NCBI RefSeq assembly: GCF_025562755.1
Contig: NZ_CP103300.1
Location: forward strand, 3,039,001-3,103,000
DNA length: 64,000 bases
Direction of reading: 5' to 3'
Origin: Endozoicomonas euniceicola
GTDB taxonomy: Bacteria; Pseudomonadota; Gammaproteobacteria; Pseudomonadales; Endozoicomonadaceae
Below the pieces are notes generated by a model that did no database searches, was not told the DNA's origin, and worked only from the letters and a program-made list of their open reading frames with translations. Of this stretch, positions 35,360-42,152 are shown one piece after another. Both the position numbers and the translations under genes were made by a program. Each line of letters starts with the position of its first letter. Positions within the stretch are counted from its first letter, which is position 1.

Positions 35360-37158
35360 GTAACTTTTCTACAAACCGCTTCAAAATTAGCAATTAAGAC
35401 ACCGCTTTTCCCTATTGTTGCCTCCAATTGTTATACCTTTGGCGGATCATGATTGCGCATTTCACAAAGCCGCTCCTCACTCATTAACCAGGGCAGATAA
35501 GGAGTGAGATCATTAGGTGGCTTCCTGCCATTTATGGCACAAGCCTCAAGATAGGCACCCAGCCAGATTTTTGGATTAATATCCCAAAGCTTTAGCGTCA
35601 TAAAAACGCTGAATAGAAAAGCGGCTATATCAGCACTCCATACGCTGCCAGAGCCGTAGTAATTCTTCCTGCCAACGACACCTGTGCGCAGTGCTTGCTC
35701 TGCAGCGTTGTTATCCATGGGGATACCGGGATCAGTGACAAAGCGGGTCAATCCTTCCCAGTGATTCTGTAGACTTTCGAGCACTTTTTTCGCTCTGACT
35801 CGCAGTTTAGGACGATTAAGTTCCTGAACCCTCTGGATTGCCATCTGCTCTACCTGATGTTCAAGCCGTAACTGCTGTGTTGCTAGCTGCTCTGGTTCAT
35901 CAAGCACTTCAAGTCGCTGACTATTAAGATGATATAAACGACCAATCCTGTTCACCCAGGTGGCGCTCCATTTCTCCAACTCCGGATCACCTCGTTGAGC
36001 GTCAATAAAATCCCGCCTGACGTGAGCCCAGCAGAAAGCTAAATTAATAGTCACCGCATCATTCGCAAGCTTTTTGTACGCTGAGTATCGGTCACACACC
36101 AGCGTTCCAGCCCCGTCACCAATGATCGACTCTGGTACGACAGCCGCACGGGTGTCAGCAATGCTGAAATAAACCGCCTGATCACAGAGAAATACCCAAA
36201 GCCAATGTTTGTGAGAACCTGTGGTCTCGTGTGCCCAGCTGATCCACCGGGTTTCATCAGCATGCCACTGATCGCTACTGGCGACGAATTCCCGAGTAGC
36301 TTCGGCAACCGGCTCAAAAAAGGGCGTTATAGCTTCCAGGCCAAAGGAGATGGTCGCCTGCGACAGTTCCAGTCCCTGAGTCTTATAAGACTCAAGTTGC
36401 CTGTTTATGGGGATGCCGTATGCGTACTTATTCAGCAACAGCTCCACCCAGACAGAAATACCAAGCTTTCCTTTGTTGATGAGTCTTGGTGGAGGTGGTG
36501 GAGTAGTAATATTGGGCGTTTCAGGGCACTGGCAAGTTTTTTGGTAATGCCTTCGGTGATAACGACGAACGTGAGCCTTAACTTCAACTTCAATTACGTC
36601 GCAGCTGTCGTCATTGAAAAAAGACTTGAATGGCCGGTGACAGACTGTACAACACTGTTTGTCCACTGGTAAGTCTACAGACTCATGAACCACTGGCAGG
36701 TTGTTGTGAAGATGGCGACCAGAGCCGGGGACTCCGGGCTGGTGACCTCGTTTTCGATTTGAAGGTGGCCGGGTAGTATTGCCACTTTTCTTTGAAGAAG
36801 AACTGGTCTTCTCTGATTTACGACCGAAAAGCAAGTGCTTCATGTGTGCCAGTTCTGATTTCAGATCAGCGACCTGGGTGTTCAACCCAGCCATTTCGGC
36901 TTTATGCTGAGCGATAAGAGAGGCATTTTTAGCCAATACTTTTTTCTCTCGGCCACAGGCCGCCTTCCACATGGCATGCCAGAGGTTGGCCTGCTGTTTT
37001 AGCTGGATGTGTTCCTGCTTGGTGAGGATGACCTGCGAGGTAGCAAAGGGGGCAGGCAGTAATGCAGGTGTTGTGCCTGATCCTGAAACATGAGCATTTT
37101 GCATACTCTAAAAGTAGACGACTTTGAGCTTATGTTTAGTGGTTTGTAGAAAAGTTAC
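35360..37158 (-). mobile_element. IS66-family element
   Basis: A 1799-bp element with inverted ends GTAACTTTTCTACAAACC and its complement, flanked by the 8-bp duplication TGATATAG (35352-35359, 37159-37166). Only the tnpC-type gene is present, without tnpA and tnpB, as in the ISBst12 subgroup. Confidence 0.92.
35431..37104 (-). CDS. IS66-family transposase (TnpC type)
   Basis: A 557-residue transposase. An N-terminal coiled coil (about residues 45-95) is followed by KHLLFGRKSEK and a zinc-finger region CCTVCHRPF near residue 150. The DDE catalytic residues fall in DQWHADETRW, VCDRYSAYKK and PMDNNAAEQALR. The C-terminal segment contains NPKIWLGAYLEAC. The frame is intact and the flanking repeat perfect, so it may be a recent insertion and active. 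Confidence 0.93.
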   Translation of the reverse strand: MQNAHVSGSGTTPALLPAPFATSQVILTKQEHIQLKQQANLWHAMWKAACGREKKVLAKNASLIAQHKAEMAGLNTQVADLKSELAHMKHLLFGRKSEKTSSSSKKSGNTTRPPSNRKRGHQPGVPGSGRHLHNNLPVVHESVDLPVDKQCCTVCHRPFKSFFNDDSCDVIEVEVKAHVRRYHRRHYQKTCQCPETPNITTPPPPPRLINKGKLGISVWVELLLNKYAYGIPINRQLESYKTQGLELSQATISFGLEAITPFFEPVAEATREFVASSDQWHADETRWISWAHETTGSHKHWLWVFLCDQAVYFSIADTRAAVVPESIIGDGAGTLVCDRYSAYKKLANDAVTINLAFCWAHVRRDFIDAQRGDPELEKWSATWVNRIGRLYHLNSQRLEVLDEPEQLATQQLRLEHQVEQMAIQRVQELNRPKLRVRAKKVLESLQNHWEGLTRFVTDPGIPMDNNAAEQALRTGVVGRKNYYGSGSVWSADIAAFLFSVFMTLKLWDINPKIWLGAYLEACAINGRKPPNDLTPYLPWLMSEERLCEMRNHDPPKV

Positions 37159-37169
37159 TGATATAGTCT

Positions 37170-37298
37170 TCCGAGTAACTTGCCCTACAGAGCCTGGTAT
37201 CAGTGGATTTATGCTTTTAGAAACATCGTACCTAAAAGAGTCTGATTGGAACGGAAGTTTCTCGTAGATGTTAATCCGCCGTGGCGGCTTGGGGCGCT
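37170..37298 (+). repeat. 129-bp mini-element, copy 2
   Basis: Identical in extent to copy 1. It directly follows TGATATAGTCT after the IS66-family element and leads into CTTGATAATGATATAG, so it arose by tandem duplication of the mini-element plus 19 bases of transposase gene, not by a new insertion. Confidence 0.75.
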
Positions 37299-37862
37299 CT
37301 TGATAATGATATAGTCTCGATCATTAATCATTATCGCAATAGGGCTGACTGTGAAAATAACTTTGATGAAATCAAAAACCAATGGGGCTGGGGTGGTTAT
37401 GTAACAAAAGATATGGCAAGATGTCGAATGCTGGCCCGAATGGTTGCCTTGGTTTACAACTGGTGGACGCTATACGTTCGATTGAGTAATCCGGACTCCC
37501 ATAAAGAATCAATTACCAGCCGTCCCTTATTAATGAGTTCAATTGGCAAGCTGACCCACTCTGGCAACCAAAAGAAAATAAAGCTGACAAGCCAGCATCG
37601 ATGGATGTATAAAATTGCGAAATTACAAAGTGAACTGTGTGATTTTTTTGATTCAATCAAAAGTATCGCACCGCAGTTGAATCCAATTAACGCATGGTGT
37701 CGTATTTTAACGAAAGCGGTCTCAAAATTTTTGAAAAAAGGGCAGGTTATTACGATGCAACCATTAATTCGATCGGGCTAATGACTTAAAAAACGCTGCT
37801 CAGAACCGTGAGAAGCTATTCCTAATGGCATGGCTCAGTGGCGTTCAACTGCTGAATTTAGG

Positions 37863-38732
37863 GTAATTAAACTGTCAGGTTGGAAAAAAGAAAGACGCAT
37901 AATTATTGTTCGAAGACGGCGTCCTGAAAATGAAATACCGATGTTGGAAAAAGGAATAAAAGAACGTCAACAAACGTTAGCATTAATAGAAGAGCCAGAA
38001 AATATAAAAGCTTACGAGTATTCGGTTCTGGTCACATCTTCCGAGTAACTTGCCCTACAGAGCCTGGTATCAGTGGATTTATGCTTTTAGAAACATCGTA
38101 CCTAAAAGAGTCTGATTGGAACGGAAGTTTCTCGTAGATGTTAATCCGCCGTGGCGGCTTGGGGCGCTCTTGATAATGATATAGTCTCGATCATTAATCA
38201 TTATCGCAATAGGGCTGACTGTGAAAATAACTTTGATGAAATCAAAAACCAATGGGGCTGGGGTGGTTATGTAACAAAAGATATGGCAAGATGTCGAATG
38301 CTGGCCCGAATGGTTGCCTTGGTTTACAACTGGTGGACGCTATACGTTCGATTGAGTAATCCGGACTCCCATAAAGAATCAATTACCAGCCGTCCCTTAT
38401 TAATGAGTTCAATTGGCAAGCTGACCCACTCTGGCAACCAAAAGAAAATAAAGCTGACAAGCCAGCATCGATGGATGTATAAAATTGCGAAATTACAAAG
38501 TGAACTGTGTGATTTTTTTGATTCAATCAAAAGTATCGCACCGCAGTTGAATCCAATTAACGCATGGTGTCGTATTTTAACGAAAGCGGTCTCAAAATTT
38601 TTGAAAAAAGGGCAGGTTATTACGATGCAACCATTAATTCGATCGGGCTAATGACTTAAAAAACGCTGCTCAGAACCGTGAGAAGCTATTCCTAATGGCA
38701 TGGCTCAGTGGCGTTCAACTGCTGAATTTAGG
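37863..38732 (+). repeat. 870-bp tandem duplication of the IS1380-like 3' part
   Basis: Starting at GTAATTAAACTGTC (equivalent to 35038) right after one complete IS right end, the sequence repeats the transposase middle, the 129-bp mini-element (copy 3, 38040-38168) and the 3' part to a second IS right end. IS66 is absent from this copy. The 166-codon frames at 37281 and 38151 are identical pieces of the transposase C-terminus, not genes. Confidence 0.85.
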
Positions 38733-38825
38733 TTGATGGTGCAGTGCCTTTCCAACCCGGAGGTGCAGCGGGGGTTTGCGCGGGTTGTGCTTGATATGTT
38801 GAAGGGGTGATGAAAGGCAAAAATG

Positions 38826-38853
38826 AAAGGCTGTAATTCATGCTACAGCCTTT
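38826..38853. terminator. Bidirectional terminator
   Basis: AAAGGCTGTA pairs with TACAGCCTTT around an eight-base loop, between the decayed hsdR end and the convergent XRE gene. Confidence 0.8.
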
Positions 38854-38865
38854 CTCAAGTTGGGC

Positions 38866-39342
38866 TTACTTCCAGTCCGGGGAGTGCTCACCTCTAGCGC
38901 GACATACAGCATGCTCGATGAAATTAGGTATCCATCTGGAGGTCAATATTGAAGTTGATCGGCCAGTTCTACCCGTTGTCATTTTCGAATCATTCGTATC
39001 GGTGAAATACTCCTTAGCATACTGAGCCAAAGAATCTGAATCCTCTTCGGGGAGCTTTGATAAAATTTCCCAGCCATTATTTGACAAATAGTGAGCGCAA
39101 CTTTCCGCACATATAAAAAAAGCGGAGGGTCTTTCCCAAAACCTTTGATGTATCTGATTCAAAGTTTGAAGAGAAATCACACTGTCCCCATTTTCAATTT
39201 TTCCCCAAGCTGTAGGGCTAATATTCAGCCGATCTGCAAAAGCTCTCTTTGAAAAACCTTCATCAATACGAAATTGCCTGAGTGTGAATGAAAGTATTGT
39301 TGCTAAAGTAGTGCATGGTCTGCTATCAAAACTATGTGTCAT
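38866..39342 (-). CDS. XRE-family transcriptional regulator
   Basis: A 158-residue protein with an N-terminal HTH (about residues 16-72): TLRQFRIDEGFSKRAFADRL, then NISPTAWGKIENGDSVISLQ. The C-terminal half is of unknown type and contains four cysteines or fewer and no membrane segment. XRE repressors usually control adjacent phage-, TA- or defence-related genes. No intact partner remains beside it, so it may be a leftover regulator of the decayed restriction genes. Confidence 0.8.
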   Translation of the reverse strand: MTHSFDSRPCTTLATILSFTLRQFRIDEGFSKRAFADRLNISPTAWGKIENGDSVISLQTLNQIHQRFWERPSAFFICAESCAHYLSNNGWEILSKLPEEDSDSLAQYAKEYFTDTNDSKMTTGRTGRSTSILTSRWIPNFIEHAVCRARGEHSPDWK

Positions 39343-39761
39343 TTGCCTAAATCCTTAATTAAATAAACCAGAGAGGCTTTCGTTGCTCTCCACGATACTT
39401 TTGTCAGTTAAAAGTGTCATTGATTAAAGTGTGCTTGAATTTTATCAACCAGAAATCATGAAGCGCTATGTGTGTCATTCCCCATTTTTTTTGTGCCATA
39501 TCATCTTTTGATCCTTTGATTAGGTGCTTGCTATGCAGTGTGTAGCAATAGATCGAGAATCATGCACTTACCAGACCGTATTCATCAAAGATGACTTTGT
39601 TATATGCCCTGTCAAAATAAGTACACTTACTGGACACCCTCCCGCCCCCGGCTAAGTCATTGATCCCCCGTGTCCAAAAAACTTAATCCTGCCCAACTGG
39701 ACAGGATGTAAAGCAGGGTCTGGCTTTTCCTTTACTCAGAATAAGGGGAACGGAAGGTTAG
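39343..39761. other. Gene-free stretch
   Basis: No coding frame could be supported. GTGTCC- and GGACAC-type words near 39645-39705 could be the scar of an insertion sequence, but its ends are not clear. Confidence 0.4.
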
Positions 39762-39863
39762 AATATACCGCTGTTGGCTATTAGCTTTTGGTGGTTGGCT
39801 GTCTGAGCAGCTAATAGCCAACCGCCAAAAGCCCGGTAAGACATTGAATGCTGCGCCCCTAAG
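39762..39863. repeat. REP-like dispersed repeat, copy A
   Basis: About 102 bases starting AATATACCGCTGTTGGCT and ending ATGCTGCGCCCCTAAG, highly similar to 58123-58223. The inside forms a long imperfect hairpin (GCTTTTGGTGGTTGGCT against AGCCAACCGCCAAAAGC). It is intergenic at both places. Confidence 0.75.
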
Positions 39864-39881
39864 AAGTAGAGGAACCCCGCC

Positions 39882-40049
39882 ATGAAAGGCCAGAACGTCG
39901 GATACATCCGGGTCAGCAGCGTTGACCAGAACCCAGCCCGCCAACTTGAAGGTATTAATCTCGATACCACCTTTGAAGACCATCGCAGCGGCAAAGATAC
40001 TAACCGACCTCAGTTGAAAGCCTGCCTGCGCCACACTGGCCTGCTCTGA
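39882..40049 (+). pseudogene. Truncated serine recombinase (resolvase N-terminus)
   Basis: The first 55 codons of a Tn3/Hin-type resolvase: VGYIRVSSVDQNPARQLEGI with the catalytic serine in RVSS, then FEDHRSGKDTNRPQLKACL. It starts at ATG with AGAGG upstream and is cut off at a TGA formed at a junction near 40045. Full proteins have about 190 residues, so the active-site arginines and DNA-binding domain are missing. Confidence 0.8.
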
Positions 40050-40121
40050 GTTACTCCCCAGCGTATCAGCAGACTTCCACAGACGTCTTTCTATGGCTTC
40101 AATATTTTCCAGTTGGGACAT
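40050..40121 (-). pseudogene. 5' end of another hsdM
   Basis: From ATG at 40121, SQLENIEAIERRLWKSADTL reads like the start of HsdM proteins (family pattern 'NIEAIEKRLW..AD.LRANS'). It runs into the truncated resolvase after about 25 codons. No SAM-binding or NPPF motif remains. Confidence 0.55.
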
Positions 40122-40318
40122 ACTTTCTCCAAAGCTGTAAAGCGATTGGCAGCCTCAAATTCTGCTGTTCTACTTGGAATGATGAGAGCCTGCGGTGTTG
40201 GTTTATCCGGGGATTTTACTGATTCAGGGAGGGGGGCCAGCCTCTCATATCCGTTACCTCTTTTGCCAGTGCGGGCGTCGGCAAGTATGTCGATCATTGT
40301 GGCGGGGCGCATGGTCAT
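40091..40318 (-). CDS. Small hypothetical protein before the broken hsdM
   Basis: A 75-residue frame starting at ATG 40318 behind GGGA, overlapping the hsdM remnant start by 31 bases. It is polar (TMIDILADARTGKRGNGYER, later IPSRTAEFEAANRF). I recognise no family. It could be a small accessory gene of the lost R-M operon or part of a longer broken gene. Confidence 0.4.
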   Translation of the reverse strand: MTMRPATMIDILADARTGKRGNGYERLAPLPESVKSPDKPTPQALIIPSRTAEFEAANRFTALEKVCPNWKILKP

Positions 40319-40404
40319 TGCTTGTCCCGTTAACGGGTTAATGTTTTTCACGAATGCACGATATGTATTTGTGCAGTGCAACTTACAACACTTCAGGAAC
40401 AGAT

Positions 40405-40641
40405 ATGAATAAATTAATAACAGCTGTCGCTCTCTCTCTATGTTCATCAATAGCAGTTGCCAACGGGGGGAGTGGAAGTGGAGGGTCAGGTGGTGTTCCT
40501 TCTCTGCCCTGTTATGTCAATGGCAAGGTTATCAGTACGAATATGCTGGTCACTACCTGTCAGTCAAAACACAAAGGTAGCCCATCTAAAAAATATTCTT
40601 ACGTTAGTGAATCAAAAGATCAAAGAAAGGCTAATCGTTGA
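40405..40641 (+). CDS. Small secreted Gly/Ser-rich protein
   Basis: A 78-residue precursor. The ATG at 40405 has AGGA nine bases upstream. A signal peptide (NKLITAVALSLCSSIAVA) ends with an AVA cleavage site. The mature part begins NGGSGSGGSGG and has two cysteines (PSLPCYVNG and VTTCQSKH), likely forming a disulphide, and a basic tail. It has its own terminator at 40649. No family recognised. Confidence 0.65.
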   Translation: MNKLITAVALSLCSSIAVANGGSGSGGSGGVPSLPCYVNGKVISTNMLVTTCQSKHKGSPSKKYSYVSESKDQRKANR

Positions 40642-40648
40642 TGTTGCT

Positions 40649-40681
40649 ACAGGAACGAAGTTGTTACCGTTCCTGTTTTTT
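40649..40681 (+). terminator. Terminator of the small secreted protein gene
   Basis: ACAGGAACG pairs with CGTTCCTGT around a ten-base loop, followed by TTTTTTCTTT. Confidence 0.85.
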
Positions 40682-40714
40682 CTTTAAGTCTCGTTGTCTA
40701 TCAGGTCTCTTTCA

Positions 40715-40849
40715 ATGAGCCAGAGGCAGCGTGCAGTTCTTCTTTCAAATAAAAGTCGATATGGCTCAAAGCGCCAGCTTGACGGCAAGCGAGGGCTCTG
40801 GCATCTGGAAAGTCTTCTTGCGTGGCTTGAGCAGCAAAAACAATCTTAA
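40715..40849 (+). CDS. Possible 44-residue basic peptide
   Basis: From ATG 40715 a short frame reads SQRQRAVLLSNKSRYGSKRQ then GLWHLESLLAWLEQQKQS. It is basic with an amphipathic C-terminal helix. The ribosome-binding site is weak, and its stop overlaps the last bases of the convergent zinc-finger gene. It may be a remnant. No family known. Confidence 0.25.
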   Translation: MSQRQRAVLLSNKSRYGSKRQLDGKRGLWHLESLLAWLEQQKQS

Positions 40850-41553
40850 TCGCACCAAAAGTCCGGAACTAAATGACTAATGTCGTATGGATCGCTGTCG
40901 TCAACAGAAGGGTCAGGATTGTTGCTTACAAGGCACAGTGGAGGGGGAGTGTGCAAGGCTCTGTCTTCAGCGGCTGTCGACTGGGTCATAGTCGTTACAG
41001 TGGCTGCAGGCAATTGCTGTGTAACGATCACGGCACGCCCCTGGGGGGATGTGATGGTGCTCCTGATGGTAGTGTCGAAAGCAGTGGTAACGGACTGTGT
41101 GACTGCTCTTACCTCACCTACAGGAACTGTCTGTGAATGCACCGTAACTGTAGCGGTCGAGGTAGATACTCCACCATGTTTTTTTTGCTGGTGTTCTTTG
41201 CGCTTTTGTGCAGACGAAAAGCTTTTATTACAGACAGAACAGTCTTTAGACGACTCTACAGCACGAACCCGCATTCGTTCGTTATAAGCCTGAGGGTGCT
41301 GGGTTTTCATGTGTTTTGTTAAGAGGTTCGAACGCCTAAAAGTCTTGTCACATTCCTCACAATGAAAGGGTCTTGCTCCGGTATGAGTCAAGATATGTGC
41401 ATTAAGGTTGCTCCGTGTAGTGCAAGCTATCTGACAGTGTGGATATGGACACGGATAAGGTCTCTCTCCAGTATGAGATAGAAGATGTACCCTTAGGGGA
41501 GTTACTTGGTCGAACTCCTTTTTGCATACCTCACAAATGAATTTTCTTCTCAT
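40846..41553 (-). CDS. Eukaryote-type C2H2 zinc-finger protein
   Basis: A 235-residue protein with four classical C2H2 fingers in residues about 5-128: CEVC-x12-H-x3-H, a CPYPHC variant with x4 between the cysteines, CEEC-x12-H-x4-H, and CSVC-x12-H-x4-H. The first linkers are TGERPYP and TGARPFH, the TGEKP type of animal factors. The C-terminal 110 residues are Thr/Val-rich and acidic at the end (DPSVDDSDPYDISH). Start ATG 41553 fits AGG 11 bases upstream; GTG 41571 is an alternative. No introns. It could be a host-directed nucleomodulin or a gene gained from a eukaryote. No secretion signal is visible. Confidence 0.85.
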   Translation of the reverse strand: MRRKFICEVCKKEFDQVTPLRVHLLSHTGERPYPCPYPHCQIACTTRSNLNAHILTHTGARPFHCEECDKTFRRSNLLTKHMKTQHPQAYNERMRVRAVESSKDCSVCNKSFSSAQKRKEHQQKKHGGVSTSTATVTVHSQTVPVGEVRAVTQSVTTAFDTTIRSTITSPQGRAVIVTQQLPAATVTTMTQSTAAEDRALHTPPPLCLVSNNPDPSVDDSDPYDISHLVPDFWCD

Positions 41554-41600
41554 AACAAAACCAACCTGCACTTGAAGAACTTGTCATTCAGTGACACACT

Positions 41601-41637
41601 CCCTCCACTAAATCGGCAAGCCGATTCTAGTGGGGGC
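41601..41637. other. Strong hairpin upstream of the zinc-finger gene
   Basis: CTCCACTAAATCGG pairs with CCGATT-C-TAGTGGGG around CAAG, 48 bases upstream of the zinc-finger start. The minus-strand text (...GAAGCCCCCACTA hairpin TAGTGGAGGGAG) resembles right ends of IS605-type elements, but no tnpB frame could be read in 41640-42150. That stretch is otherwise gene-free. Confidence 0.35.
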
Positions 41638-42152
41638 TTCTAATCGGGAATTACGTGCGACCCACTATGTCAAATAACATAGCCTCTCGCTGTCGTACAG
41701 GTTGCCGAACCACGACAGGGGAACTCTTTACACATACGCTGTGTCCCAGCGCATCGGCGGTAGAAGCCAGAAAACGGTTGTGTTTTCCTGATTTGTTTCT
41801 CGTAGTTAGTCCAGCAACGGTGACGCTTGAGTATTTGTCCAGAGGCTTATCTGTCTGTCGAGTAGGCTGTTGTCTCAGCCACCAAGCCCATTATGCAGGG
41901 TTTCGCAGTGCACTGAAGTTAGTACATGGGCTTGCTCTACGCAAGCCTCGCTATCCATCTCCATCCAAACCTTCAAAGGTCGCGCCGCTCCCAATGAGAG
42001 GCTATGGATGGCGAATTTCGCAAGGTTCGTTAAAACTTTTTAGGGCAACTCTGAGTGCTTTTTGCTGACACTGGCTATTACAGCCAAGGCAATGCGTTAG
42101 CCATGGTGAACTATAGCACTCCCCCCCTCATTGCAGAAAAGCAGGATACTGA

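Larger units (their letters stand above)
34144..37781 (+). pseudogene. IS1380-like transposase copy 2, interrupted
   Basis: The first 356 codons match the intact copy almost perfectly, then the inserted 129-bp element brings in a stop (reading TSSE). The remaining 3' part resumes at 37299 and runs to 37781. The IS66-family element and a second 129-bp copy lie between. Separated domains leave no functional transposase. Confidence 0.85.
32417..38732 (+). mobile_element. IS1380-like copy 2, disrupted by nested insertions
   Basis: Outer ends CCTAAATTCAGC (32417) and GCTGAATTTAGG (38732) with a 5-bp duplication TTGAT on both sides show one insertion event. Inside it are an IS110-family element, three copies of a 129-bp mini-element, an IS66-family element and a tandem duplication of the IS 3' part. 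The composite is dead as a unit because its transposase is interrupted. Confidence 0.85.
32327..38809 (+). pseudogene. Decayed 3' end of a third hsdR, interrupted by nested ISs
   Basis: Before the insertion KLAENDTVMKQIKNNIAE is readable from 32327, then a stop and LLSNFHHAID. After the insertion (38735-38809) CLSNPEVQRGFARVVLDMLKG and a stop follow. Both resemble the C-terminal end of type I HsdR proteins, where a run of helices ends in a similar sequence. Stops and a frame change show that it was already broken. The IS insertion at TTGAT (32412-32416 and 38733-38737) lies inside it. Confidence 0.45.

Noticed and set aside
35215..38168. The thrice-repeated 129-bp unit as a CRISPR-like array
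   Set aside because: The copies are far longer than CRISPR repeats, spacing is irregular, and they are explained by insertion and tandem duplication. No cas genes are present.
37281..38651. Two 166-codon frames as separate genes
   Set aside because: They are identical duplicated fragments of the IS1380-like transposase 3' end.
41655..42068. A 137-codon open frame on the plus strand
   Set aside because: Its composition is unlike a protein, it has no ribosome-binding site, and it lies in a stretch that looks like a mobile-element end.
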